From Chryseobacterium sp. ON_d1 (lineage in GTDB: Bacteria; Bacteroidota; Bacteroidia; Flavobacteriales; Weeksellaceae), in contig NZ_BJTC01000007.1 in NCBI RefSeq assembly GCF_006829085.1, positions 110,121 to 174,120 on the forward strand: a DNA stretch of 64,000 nt, read 5' to 3'. Of this stretch, positions 53,806-62,186 are shown in pieces. Position numbers and translations under genes: made by a program. The first letter of the stretch is position 1, and each line of letters opens with the position of its first letter. Under the pieces are notes generated by a model that saw only the letters and a program-made list of their open reading frames with translations, ran no database searches and was not told the origin of the DNA.

Positions 53806-54798
53806 TTATGGATTGAAGCGGATGCCTGTCATCTCTTCAGTCAGTTTCCATAGTTTCTTGGCATTGTTTTCATCCAGTGAATAAGGATTTACTCCTTTCT
53901 GCTCGGTAATATCTGATGAGAGTACTGCGATGTCCCCATCCTCACAATAGACTCCACCAATATGCTCAAGTAAAGGGCTGGCAGCACACCAAACTGTTGT
54001 AGCAGCTCCTTGTGGGATGGTTTTTAAGGATGCCGCTACTTCAGGTAATATATTGCCATCTGCATCCACGAAACCCATTTTTTGAAATAGTTCCAGTGGA
54101 GCTTCCCTGCCTAATTCTGTTCCGCCAATAGAACCGGGGTGAACCGCATAGCTTCTGATATGGGAAGATTGTCCCCGTACATCCAGTTCCATCGAAAAAA
54201 GATTGACGGCTGTCTTGGATTGTCCATACCCCTGTAAAGTTTCATATTCTCTATGCAGGAAATTAGGGTCATCAAAATTAAAAGACGCAAAATGATGACC
54301 GTGGGAAGAAACATTGATAACCCGTGCTCCATTGGCTTTTTTAAGTGCTGGCCATAATCCGGAGGTAAGCTGAAATGCAGCTAAATAATTGGTCGCCAGC
54401 TGGGATTCTATACCCCGTACATCTCTGCGAAGCGGTACCCACATAATGCCTGCATTGTTGATCAATAAATGCAAAGGTCTTCCTGACGAGATAAAGTTTT
54501 CTGCGAAGGCATCAATAGAGGTGGGTGACATTAAATCCATTGTGGCAATTTCCACATTGGCAATTCCTTCCAGATTTTTCTTTGCCTTTTCAATATCGCG
54601 TGCGGGTACGATTACTGTAGCTCCGGCTGAGGCGAGAACTTTTGTGGTTTCCAGCCCGATTCCTGTATTACCGCCTGTGACAATAGCCACTTTCCCGGTG
54701 AGATTGATGTTTTGAATGACATCATTGGCTGTTGAAAATGCATTGAAGCCTGAACCGATTGGCTGTTGTTGAGCTCCCTGATAATTATTCTTTTCCAT
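53806..54798 (-). CDS. SDR family oxidoreductase, retinol-dehydrogenase/WWOX-like
   Basis: 330 residues with an N-terminal extension of about 30 before TGGNTGIG (42-49). NNAG (LLINNAGIM), Ser in NVSSHGHH and YGQSK for Tyr/Lys. The H-F-x-F-DDPN and SMELDVR segments match the extended WWOX/retinol dehydrogenase-like branch of SDRs. First gene of an operon with the SDR at 53023 and perhaps the AraC gene at 52110. Promoter and paired repeats lie at 54829-54893. Confidence 0.9.
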   Translation of the reverse strand: MEKNNYQGAQQQPIGSGFNAFSTANDVIQNINLTGKVAIVTGGNTGIGLETTKVLASAGATVIVPARDIEKAKKNLEGIANVEIATMDLMSPTSIDAFAENFISSGRPLHLLINNAGIMWVPLRRDVRGIESQLATNYLAAFQLTSGLWPALKKANGARVINVSSHGHHFASFNFDDPNFLHREYETLQGYGQSKTAVNLFSMELDVRGQSSHIRSYAVHPGSIGGTELGREAPLELFQKMGFVDADGNILPEVAASLKTIPQGAATTVWCAASPLLEHIGGVYCEDGDIAVLSSDITEQKGVNPYSLDENNAKKLWKLTEEMTGIRFNP

Positions 54799-54828
54799 TT
54801 TGAATACGTTTAATTGTTATTACTGAGA

Positions 54829-54893
54829 CAAAATTAGAGAAGCTTAACCTGTTCTGTTTTGTTCAAAAGGCCTAATTAACTTTGTTCAAAAGG
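54829..54893 (-). promoter_or_regulatory. promoter and paired direct repeats upstream of the SDR operon
   Basis: On the minus strand the -7 box TAATTTTG (54836-54829) lies 31 bases before the ATG. Upstream are two nearly identical 14-base sites, TTTTGTTCAAAAGG at 54857-54870 and CTTTGTTCAAAAGG at 54880-54893 (plus-strand reading), 23 bases apart and just upstream of the -33 region. This is a fitting place for an AraC-type activator; the AraC gene at 52110 is the nearest candidate. Confidence 0.6.
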
Positions 54894-55106
54894 GCAGGTG
54901 ATTTTATAACAATTATTGCAAGTGTCCAAAAAATCGAACAGTTTAAATCTGGACATCCATCTTTAGATTTAATCATAAGATGAAAAAACAGTTCCTGAAT
55001 ACCGTTCGTTCATTTTTCTTTGTTTTGGTTAGGATAATCCTCATTCTGGCAACGTAAGTGTATCTGATTAGGAGCAATTTTGCATTCATAGTAATACAAT
55101 TAAAAA

Positions 55107-55943
55107 ATGGAAAATAGACAGAAAGAAAAAGTTTGGTTCATTACGGGATCTTCAAGAGGATTTGGAAAAATATGGACAGAAGCCGCTTTGAAACGCGGAG
55201 ACAAGGTGGCTGCTACAGCACGTAATATCAATAGCATTGCAGCCTTAAAAGAAACGTATGGCGATCAGGTCCTGATTCTTGAAGTCGATGTAACCAATGC
55301 CTCACAGGTGCAAAACGCTATTAGCAAGGCTAACGAATATTTTGGAAGATTAGATATTGTATTTAATAATGCCGGATATTCTTTGGTGGGAACCGTAGAA
55401 GAGAGCAGCACCGATGAGGTAAAAGCCATGTACGAGACCAATATTATAGGGCCTATCCATGTGATTCAGGCAGCATTACCTATACTTCGGGCCCAAGGTT
55501 ACGGCCATGTTTTGGGGACATCCAGCGCTGTTGGCATTTACAGTAATCCTCTAATCGGATATTATTGTTCTTCAAAATTTGCGTTTGAAGCCATTTATGA
55601 TAGTTTATCTAAAGAAGTTGCAGGATTTGGCATCAAAGTAACGCTGATTGAACCGGGGGCATATAATACTGAATTCGGCAGTGCTGAATCGCTAAAAATA
55701 GCCGGCAAAAGACTAACGGATTATGATGATTTGAAAAGCAGCCTGATGGAAAATTTACAAAAACTGGAACGAGGAAATCCCATTGCCACTCCCGATGCCA
55801 TATTTGCTGTCGTTGATACTGAAAATCCGCCATTGAGATTACTTCTGGGTAAAAACGATTGGCCACATATCCAACAAATCTATGCTAAACGCCTTCAGGA
55901 ATGGGAAACCTGGAAAACTATTTCAGAAGCAGCCCAAGGTTAA
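55107..55943 (+). CDS. SDR family oxidoreductase, paralogue of the one at 14161
   Basis: 278 residues. TGSSRGFG (14-21), NNAG, Ser in LGTSSAVG and YCSSK for Tyr/Lys. It shares with the SDR at 14161 the phrases LKRGDKVAATARNI, the L-RAQG/M-KQKS-GH loop and the ending NPPLRLLLGK..., and like it is followed by an AraC gene. Divergent from the SDR operon at 54798 across 308 bases. That spacer holds the paired repeats and no further gene. Substrate unknown. Confidence 0.92.
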   Translation: MENRQKEKVWFITGSSRGFGKIWTEAALKRGDKVAATARNINSIAALKETYGDQVLILEVDVTNASQVQNAISKANEYFGRLDIVFNNAGYSLVGTVEESSTDEVKAMYETNIIGPIHVIQAALPILRAQGYGHVLGTSSAVGIYSNPLIGYYCSSKFAFEAIYDSLSKEVAGFGIKVTLIEPGAYNTEFGSAESLKIAGKRLTDYDDLKSSLMENLQKLERGNPIATPDAIFAVVDTENPPLRLLLGKNDWPHIQQIYAKRLQEWETWKTISEAAQG

Positions 55944-56039
55944 TCCATCTATGATGTTTTTTGATATGCTTTTATTCGCTTTTCTTTTTAGTGTGGAAAA
56001 GCGAATATTGCTTAACTTGTAATCTAGAATTTTTATAAC

Positions 56040-56990
56040 ATGGTTTCAAAAAAATCGAATCATTCCGTAAAAAGATTCAATACGCTGGCTGACGTAATGA
56101 AGGCCTCCGGTTTTCCTCCCCCAAAGCACCCTTTAATCGTTTTGTTAAACGGTGTAGACAAAGCACTTAAAGGTCGTATACCCAATAAATCGCACGTGCT
56201 GAATTATTATAAAATAGCTTTTAAACCGGATGCCGGAGGAGAGTTAATGTATGGTCAGACTAAATTTGATTTTAAAGAGGGAGGTTTGTTTTTTGTAGCT
56301 CCACAGCAAATTCTTTCTTCAATAGAAGAGAACGATAAAGAGAAAACTGCGGAACAGAAAATACTTAGTCCGCAGATCACACTACTTGTAGATCCTGATT
56401 TTTTACTACAATACCCATTGGCACAAAAGATCCATCAGTATCATTTTTTCTCTTATGCTACCAATGAAGCGCTGCACCTTTCGGCTAAAGAAAAAGAAAC
56501 CATTCTTTCGTTATTCAGAGATATAGAAGAAGAGCTTGAAAATCGTATAGACGACATGAGCCATAATGTGATCATATCTCAAATCGAACTATTGCTGAAC
56601 TATGCACAACGTTTTTATAACAGGCAGTTTCTTACCAGAAAACAAAACTATCCCAGTCTTACCGATCGTATCGATCAATTATTGGAGGATTATTTTAATA
56701 GCGATAAGGTGCTGAATTCCGGAGTTCCAACTGTTAATTATTTAGCTGATCAGCTACATATGTCAGCAAGCTATTTAAGCGATCTGTTAAGAAATCTTAC
56801 AGGGCAAAACACTCAACAGATTATTCATGATAAAATGATTTACCTTGCTAAAAATAAGTTATCTACTACAGTTCTCAGTATTTCCGAAATTGCGTTTGAA
56901 TTAGGTTTTGAACAGCCCCAATCCTTCAGCAGATTATTTAAATTAAAAACAAATCAAAGTCCACAGCAATATAGAGGTCAATTCAATTAA
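56040..56990 (+). CDS. AraC-family regulator, paralogue of 11589 and 15228
   Basis: 316 residues: the sensor has ELMYGQTKFDFKEGGLFFVA, as in the regulators at 11589 and 15228, and the C-terminal domain has LHMSASYLSDLLRNLTGQNT and SISEIAFELGFEQPQSFSRLFK. The gene follows an SDR after 96 bases, repeating the SDR-AraC pairing at 14161/15228. Probably controls that SDR. Confidence 0.92.
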   Translation: MVSKKSNHSVKRFNTLADVMKASGFPPPKHPLIVLLNGVDKALKGRIPNKSHVLNYYKIAFKPDAGGELMYGQTKFDFKEGGLFFVAPQQILSSIEENDKEKTAEQKILSPQITLLVDPDFLLQYPLAQKIHQYHFFSYATNEALHLSAKEKETILSLFRDIEEELENRIDDMSHNVIISQIELLLNYAQRFYNRQFLTRKQNYPSLTDRIDQLLEDYFNSDKVLNSGVPTVNYLADQLHMSASYLSDLLRNLTGQNTQQIIHDKMIYLAKNKLSTTVLSISEIAFELGFEQPQSFSRLFKLKTNQSPQQYRGQFN

Positions 56991-57194
56991 TTGTTACAGT
57001 TACTTAAACGCTAACAGTCTAACAGCTATTGTCTTACGTGTATATGGTTGTTGCATTATATTTATCTAACTTTAATGCTTACGCTCAATTTAGGATAGGA
57101 AGGTGTTAAAGTCATTATTATAAAGCTGTATATTTGATTTAAACCGATAAAGAGTTTAAGATCCTAGCAATGCACAGCGGTCTACTTAAATTCA

Positions 57195-57420
57195 ATGGAT
57201 AATAAGCATAATTTGTTAAAAGTGCATATAGAGAACATCGTAGCAATTACAGAAGAGGAATTTGCATTTATAGGAGAGCTTTATTTGTAAAGAATATAAA
57301 AGTTCAATTGTATTTTTAAGGAAGGTGAAAACGTAAAATATATATACTTTGTATTGTCCGGTCTTCTGAAGCTCTATTATACAGATGATAATAGTAAGGA
57401 ACATATTGTTTCATCAAATA
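57195..57420 (+). pseudogene. Crp/Fnr-family regulator, truncated with two in-frame stops
   Basis: From ATG 57195 the frame reads LLKVHIENIVAITEEEFAFI, then two TAA codons (57288 and 57297) where Lys codons would fit, and goes on in the same frame as FKEGENVKYIYFVLSGLLKL and YYTDDNSKEHIVS. This is the N-terminal half of a Bacteroidota Crp/Fnr cNMP-binding domain. Homology is lost at about 57418, just before repeat copy R7; the rest of the cNMP domain and the HTH are missing. Confidence 0.8.
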
Positions 57421-57431
57421 GTCGTCTCCTT

Positions 57432-57507
57432 AAATGACCTAAAGAGTGCATCTTCAAACACTTTTATTGATGATTTGGTTCGATTAAGTCAAATTAAACA
57501 AGAATTA
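57432..57507 (+). repeat. dispersed repeat tail, copy R7 (no clear hairpin)
   Basis: Tail reading ASSNTFIDDLVRLSQIKQEL (57448-57507). Compared with R8 over the last 18 codons there are six third-position changes, all silent, and one that changes an amino acid (Asn/Ser). It starts where the Crp/Fnr pseudogene ends. 57508-57668 holds nothing recognised. Confidence 0.7.
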
Positions 57508-57689
57508 TACAGCTCATTTTTATCGGTATTTTTTTTAATTAAAATTCTTACAATTTAATTTTTGAGCTTTCTAAACTTAAATCTAAAATTGGAAGAGGTA
57601 TCTGCATATCATTGATAAAATTTACTATTCAATAAAAGGGTTAAAAAGCTAGGTTTTGTAAGTCCAGATTATCTTGCTTCTATAAAGTC

Positions 57690-57928
57690 TTTTAATATTT
57701 TTGAATGAATATGTATGGCATCATCATTTTTTGCTTCACGGCAGTCATAAACGGTAGCATTAGAGGGCTGTCCATCATTGGTTATAACCAGACTAAGCTC
57801 CTGTCTGAGAATAGATACAATGCCTGAGGAGGCATCATCAGCATCTCCTGTTGTCAACCCGGGACCTAAAAGGCCAAAGAATTTTTGATCTTTTTTGTTG
57901 GGTTTTCAACCTGATTTTTGACAGACAT
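57690..57928 (-). pseudogene. Nramp-type metal transporter remnant
   Basis: On the minus strand an ATG at 57928 opens MSVKNQVENPTKKIK; after a frameshift come DQKFFGLLGPGLTTGDADDA and SSGI, then in another frame IYSQTGA, a stop, SGYNQ, a stop, WTAL and LPFMTAV. These pieces follow the order of the Nramp N-terminus (GPG..TG..DDD.SGI.TYSQ.GA ... LWTAL..P.M...QE). At least three frameshifts or stops and loss of all later helices make it non-functional. A 62-codon open frame at 57669-57857 runs through it and is not a real gene. Confidence 0.65.
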
Positions 57929-58085
57929 TGTTAATTGTTTTTGAACACAATATACTATTAATTGATTATTTTGTACCTCCTGAAATAAGTAGTTTTTGAT
58001 AATTAAAAAAGACCTTCCACATAGCGGGAAAGCCTTTTAATTATTATTTTAAATGTGTTTTTTTCAAAGAAAGCTGTTTTTCATA

Positions 58086-59165
58086 CTAGTTACAGTAAGA
58101 AATTCTAGGGTTCGTACTGCTTCCACATGGAAACTGATATTTGATTTGCAGATATTTAGGAGTAGGATTATCTGTAACTTCCAGCGGAGCCATTGACTGT
58201 CCGCTATAGGAAGGCATGGTAACTTGTGCAGCAGAACCATTACCTAAAGCCACATTTTTGGCACTCGTATTACCGTTGAAGCTGTAATCCATCATGGCAT
58301 CTAAAAGACGATATACACCATAATAATCCAATGCATCAAATACTTTTCGGGAGCTTGGCATTGCGTGATCTGTTACATAATTGTATCCGTTAACAGTAGA
58401 TGATTTAATATAAATGAAATCTTTTTCAGCATTAGAAATATTAATGTTTTTAAAGATATCAATTGCCATTCTGTGATCGTTGACATCATCTTCGTCATAG
58501 ACCTGGGTGATCATTTTGGTGTTAGAAGGAAAACTCTGCAATTGCTGTTGGGTAGTCAATGTACTGTTCCAGTTAAAAGAATACCACGGAGCCATGGTGA
58601 AAAGAAAACGTCCGTTTTGTCCCCAACCTTTTTCCGTAAATGCTTTATAGGCAAGATCAATACTTGCTCCACCTCCGAAAGAATGCCCCATAAATCCTAC
58701 TTTCTGAGTATCAATAATATTGGGATAATCTGTTGCAGCTTTTATGAAGCCTTCCCATAGGGTTTGGTAACGGTGATCAACACTGATATCAACAGTACGG
58801 TAAGGTACAAATACCACAACATAACCCTTTTTTGCGATAAAGTTATAGAGTTCTATATTATAATCCTTGTCTTCACCACCAAACGGATGTGAAAAGAATA
58901 TCGTAGGTCTGGGAGACGTAATTCCTTTAGGATAGAAAATAGAAACCTGTGTTCCTGCATATTGTGGATTATTAAAATCAATTTCAGCCACTTCATAATT
59001 GCCATCTGCACCATATCCTGATATCGGTTTCTGAATAGGTCCCTGAAAACTGCTGCCAAGCTTTGGCTGAATAGGAGCCGCTTCGTCAGTGTCATTAGTG
59101 TTCTGAGAACATGCTGAGGTGGTAATAAACAAAATCATTACCCATGGATAAAATAGTTTTTTCAT
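58086..59165 (-). CDS. alpha/beta-hydrolase lipoprotein, chlorophyllase/dienelactone-hydrolase-like
   Basis: 359 residues; ITTSAC gives a lipidated Cys19. TIFFSHPFGGEDKDY supplies the oxyanion loop, GFMGHSFGGGAS (Ser162) the nucleophile, DEDDVNDH a probable Asp, and TVNGYNYVTDHAMPSS the catalytic His. The layout is that of the chlorophyllase/PET-hydrolase-like fold. Its start overlaps the stop of the gene at 59162 (ATGA), so the two are co-translated. Acts at the cell surface or periplasm on an unknown ester. The end is Cys-containing (PCGSSTNPRISYC), perhaps a disulphide. Confidence 0.85.
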   Translation of the reverse strand: MKKLFYPWVMILFITTSACSQNTNDTDEAAPIQPKLGSSFQGPIQKPISGYGADGNYEVAEIDFNNPQYAGTQVSIFYPKGITSPRPTIFFSHPFGGEDKDYNIELYNFIAKKGYVVVFVPYRTVDISVDHRYQTLWEGFIKAATDYPNIIDTQKVGFMGHSFGGGASIDLAYKAFTEKGWGQNGRFLFTMAPWYSFNWNSTLTTQQQLQSFPSNTKMITQVYDEDDVNDHRMAIDIFKNINISNAEKDFIYIKSSTVNGYNYVTDHAMPSSRKVFDALDYYGVYRLLDAMMDYSFNGNTSAKNVALGNGSAAQVTMPSYSGQSMAPLEVTDNPTPKYLQIKYQFPCGSSTNPRISYCN

Positions 59166-59509
59166 TTTCTTTTTTCTTTTAAAGTTTGAATCATCTGATC
59201 TTTAATTTCCTGATACTTCTGATATTGTGCTGCATCCAGAATTTGGCTCAGTGCATTAGATTTTTCTTTCTGTAGAGCTTTCAGTTTTTTGAATTTAGAG
59301 AGTTTATTTTCGCTACTCTGAATAATAGGTTCATTCTTTTGGGCATACTGAAGGTTAAGCGCAGAAACTTTCTGGATTTGTGACGTATTCAAAGCCAGTT
59401 TAGTTGTCATCCATTCCGTCTGCATCTTGGCACGCTGTTCCGGAGTAGTGTCCTTTAATTTTTTTGCCTGTGCCGATACATTTGTAAATGTCATCCATAG
59501 AAATGCCAT
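59162..59509 (-). CDS. small exported Spy/CpxP-like helical protein
   Basis: 115 residues. After a short hydrophobic start ending in NVSAQA, the protein is helical and charged: TTPEQRAKMQTEWMTTKLAL, NTSQIQKVSALNLQYAQKNE and KSNALSQILDAAQYQKYQEI, with the LT/T-x-x-Q repeats of Spy-like periplasmic chaperones. The signal peptide from ATG 59509 lacks basic residues. Just upstream another frame reads MLLKQKKTIAA, which would complete a normal signal peptide if one base were added near 59520, so the N-terminus may be frameshifted. It is coupled to the hydrolase at 59165. Confidence 0.7.
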   Translation of the reverse strand: MAFLWMTFTNVSAQAKKLKDTTPEQRAKMQTEWMTTKLALNTSQIQKVSALNLQYAQKNEPIIQSSENKLSKFKKLKALQKEKSNALSQILDAAQYQKYQEIKDQMIQTLKEKRK

Positions 59510-59647
59510 TACAACAAGCGGCTATTGTTTTTTTTGTTTTAAAAGCATCTTGGAGAATTTTAATTTTTAATGAAACAAATGTAGCAATACCCGATATTTA
59601 CTTTAATATAAAAAAAGGTGAACCTGCTAAATCCAGGGGTGAAATTA

Positions 59648-60427
59648 TCACTGATCCAGCCACTTTCTAAAATCCATGGCTTTTGCTTTGCTTACGATTA
59701 TCTGTTCCTGAGGTAACGGATGTACTTTCACAAGCAGTCTTCCGTTAAAAAAATATTCTACTGCGTCTACAGCAGTTTTATTGATAATGAATTGGCGGTT
59801 TGCCCTGAAAAAAAGGGAAGTATTAAGCTCACGTTCCAGTTGTTCCAGTGTAAATTCCACAACATATTGCCTGCCATCAGCAAGATATGCATACACTATT
59901 TCGTTAGCTGTGTAAAACCAATTGATTTTAGCTGCTTCCACGGGAATAAGTCTTCCGCAATAATGGATCAGGAATGATTTTTTATATTGTTTTGTGGCAT
60001 ACTGAAGCTCGTGCAGCAAAGACTTTGTTTTAGACAGTTCGTTGTTTACATCGGAAGCAATAAGAGTATTATATTTAAGTAAAGTCCGCAGTATTTCCTC
60101 CCTGTCAAAAGGTTTTAAAACATAATCAATACCATTGTTCCGAAAAGCCTCGATAGCATAATCATTATAGGCGGTTACAAAAATAACAGGTTTTAATATT
60201 TTCGTTTTGCTGAAGATTTCAAATGATAATCCATCTGAAAGGCGTATATCTGAAAATATCACATCATAAATATTATCGTTTGTTTCGAACCAGTCTATTG
60301 CTTCAGCGACGCTTTGTAATGTTTTAATAATCTCAATCCCAGGATCGATTTCCTGTAGGATATATTCCAGATTTCTTGCAGTAGCAGCTTCATCTTCAAT
60401 AATTACGATATGTAAATTCTGTGTCAT
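59648..60427 (-). CDS. LytTR-type response regulator
   Basis: 259 residues: receiver with EDE at the start, phosphoacceptor Asp60 in VIFSDIRLSDG, VTAYND and YVLKPFD, then a LytTR DNA-binding domain (FLIHYCGRLIPVEAAKINWF, YVVEFTLEQLERELN, FFRANRQFIINKTAVDAVEY). Its start overlaps the stop of the kinase gene (ATGA). The downstream hydrolase/Spy-like genes on the same strand (from 59509) are plausible targets. Confidence 0.95.
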   Translation of the reverse strand: MTQNLHIVIIEDEAATARNLEYILQEIDPGIEIIKTLQSVAEAIDWFETNDNIYDVIFSDIRLSDGLSFEIFSKTKILKPVIFVTAYNDYAIEAFRNNGIDYVLKPFDREEILRTLLKYNTLIASDVNNELSKTKSLLHELQYATKQYKKSFLIHYCGRLIPVEAAKINWFYTANEIVYAYLADGRQYVVEFTLEQLERELNTSLFFRANRQFIINKTAVDAVEYFFNGRLLVKVHPLPQEQIIVSKAKAMDFRKWLDQ

Positions 60428-61443
60428 AATAAAGGAAGTTTTACTGTGAAATATTGCTCCGTTTGAAGGATTTCTATTTCCTTATGAAACTGTAGTTTAT
60501 ATCTTTCATTAAGATTGACAAGACCAAGTCCGGTTCCTTCTGTTTCACTAATAGTAGGTTGAAGATTATTTCGGATGATAAGCCATTTATCTTCGTCATA
60601 AATTTCTACGATTAAAGGAGATGAAACTGTAGCTTTGTTATGTTTAACAGCATTTTCCACCAGAGGTTGCAGTGATAAATGAAGTAGTTCTTTACTCAAA
60701 ATGTTTTCGCTGAGATTGATTTGAATCTGACAGGTGTTTTCCAACCGCATTTTTATGAGTTGGATATAAGAATTCAAGTAATCAAGCTCTTTCTCAAGAG
60801 TTACCAAATCATTTCCTGAACGGAGCAGAGTATATCTGAATATTTTGGAAAGATGTTGAATATAGTTTTGGGCAAAAGGCGGATTTTCTCTTACAATGGC
60901 AGAAAGACTGCTTAGCGTATTGAACAGAAAATGTGGGTTTAATTGTTCCTGAAGCAACTGCAGTTGTGCTGTAAGATAAGCAGAATTGAGCTGCTCGTTA
61001 ATAAGATCTTTATTTCTGCTTTCGCGCATCAGAAGAATAAGACGGATCATTACGGCAGTCATGATACTGCTGAGCAAAAACCGGGCAAAATATCCCCTTA
61101 TTCTGCCTCCAGGAAACTGGAGAACTCCAAACCACACAGAATGGATCAGGCTTCCCAATATAATAGCTGCTACAACCACTACAATATTGAATATGTAAAT
61201 TTTCCAATATTCTTTGTTTTCTCTAAACCCACTAAAAAATTTACCATCAGAAAGATTAAGATAAAATAAGACGAGACAGAACATCAAATTGTAGATAAAC
61301 TGAAAACCATACTCCCAAATATTGAACTGCCAGTAACGGGCAATAATCCCATCACTATTAAGTGCCATCAGTTTTGCTGAATTGACGACCAGTGTAATCA
61401 GTAAGGCACTATACAGATATATTTTTCTCTCGCTCTTAATCAT
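60424..61443 (-). CDS. LytS-type membrane sensor histidine kinase
   Basis: 339 residues from ATG 61443 (MIKSERKIYLYSALLITLVV); the longer frame to 61536 adds a region without the usual character. Four hydrophobic helices in the first 150, then His_kinase motifs: LQEQLNPHFLFNTLSSLSAI with the phospho-His, QHLSKIFRYTLL, YIQLIKMRLEN, VENAVKHN (N-box) and GTGLGLVNLNERY. No periplasmic sensor domain; sensing is in the membrane. Overlaps the LytTR regulator gene by four bases. Confidence 0.93.
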   Translation of the reverse strand: MIKSERKIYLYSALLITLVVNSAKLMALNSDGIIARYWQFNIWEYGFQFIYNLMFCLVLFYLNLSDGKFFSGFRENKEYWKIYIFNIVVVVAAIILGSLIHSVWFGVLQFPGGRIRGYFARFLLSSIMTAVMIRLILLMRESRNKDLINEQLNSAYLTAQLQLLQEQLNPHFLFNTLSSLSAIVRENPPFAQNYIQHLSKIFRYTLLRSGNDLVTLEKELDYLNSYIQLIKMRLENTCQIQINLSENILSKELLHLSLQPLVENAVKHNKATVSSPLIVEIYDEDKWLIIRNNLQPTISETEGTGLGLVNLNERYKLQFHKEIEILQTEQYFTVKLPLL

Positions 61444-61549
61444 TTTTACAAAGAAAGTAAAATATTGAAAGTAACAATGCAATAAACAGGTGAAACTGTA
61501 AAATTGGGTGGCGAAAGAATACATTCTGAAGACCATATCGTAAAAATTC

Positions 61550-61766
61550 GTGGGTAATCCAGTTAAAACAATTACAACAGGAACTTTCTGTTCTGAGATA
61601 TCAGCTTCAATGGCTTTTGAAATTTTTACGGAGCAGGAATCAGAATCAGTCCGAAGAACGGTTTATTTGTGGGCTAAAGGCTGAATATGCTGGAAATCAG
61701 ATACGGACATTACACGAAATCCGTGGGAATGAAGCCTGCTATTATTTCACTGAATTTGAGATTTAA
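61550..61766 (+). other. open but start-less frame, probable gene remnant
   Basis: One frame reads IQLKQLQQELSVLRYQLQWL, then KFLRSRNQNQSEERF, and ends at TAA 61764-61766. The coiled-coil start followed by S-E-E-R-F recalls the N-terminus of IS66 transposases, but the match is weak. In another frame bases 61622-61649 resemble the tail of repeat copy R4. No complete gene is present. The rest of 61444-62186 holds repeat R8 and a possible 22-codon frame at 62011. Confidence 0.3.
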
Positions 61767-61825
61767 ATAGAATCATTTTTCTTAACAGAACTTTCAAGAT
61801 TAAAACTCTATTAAGAACTGTTATT

Positions 61826-61948
61826 AAAAATGGCGCCAACTGTCTTTAGTTGGCGCCTTTTGGATTTTTAGTGACCAAAACAAGCATATCTTCAAGCACT
61901 TTTATCGATGATTTGGTCCGTTTGAGCCAGATTAAACAAGAATTAACA
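61826..61948 (+). repeat. dispersed hairpin-plus-tail repeat, copy R8 (best preserved)
   Basis: Perfect 10-bp stem GGCGCCAACT (61832-61841) with AGTTGGCGCC (61848-61857), loop GTCTTT, A run before and T run after, then the tail APFGFLVTKTSISSSTFIDD and LVRLSQIKQEL ending near 61945. It lies between divergent genes (61443 and 62187), so it is not the terminator of an intact gene; it follows the remnant at 61550. Confidence 0.75.
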
Positions 61949-62186
61949 ATTTTTATCTTAGCATCTAATTCCTTATCGTTGTAAAGTTGTTTGCAATATA
62001 ACTTTAAGCGTATGAAAGAATTATTTTTTTACCTTAAAAATCTGAAATGCCCCTCATTAATATCATCCTTTAGACTTTGAAATCTGGTTTTTAAATACTA
62101 GTTTTGACCAGTTAATATCTAAAACAACCCCAACTTCAAACAACAAGAAGTCAGGAGTAATAAAACCATGAATAAAATCACCAATT

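Noticed and set aside
57669..57857. 62-residue minus-strand protein
   Set aside because: Pieces in all three frames follow the Nramp N-terminus, so the open frame is a by-product of a pseudogene.
61550..61766. IS66 transposase fragment
   Set aside because: The coiled-coil start and SEERF are suggestive, but there is no catalytic region, no terminal repeats, and part of the DNA matches another frame of repeat R4.
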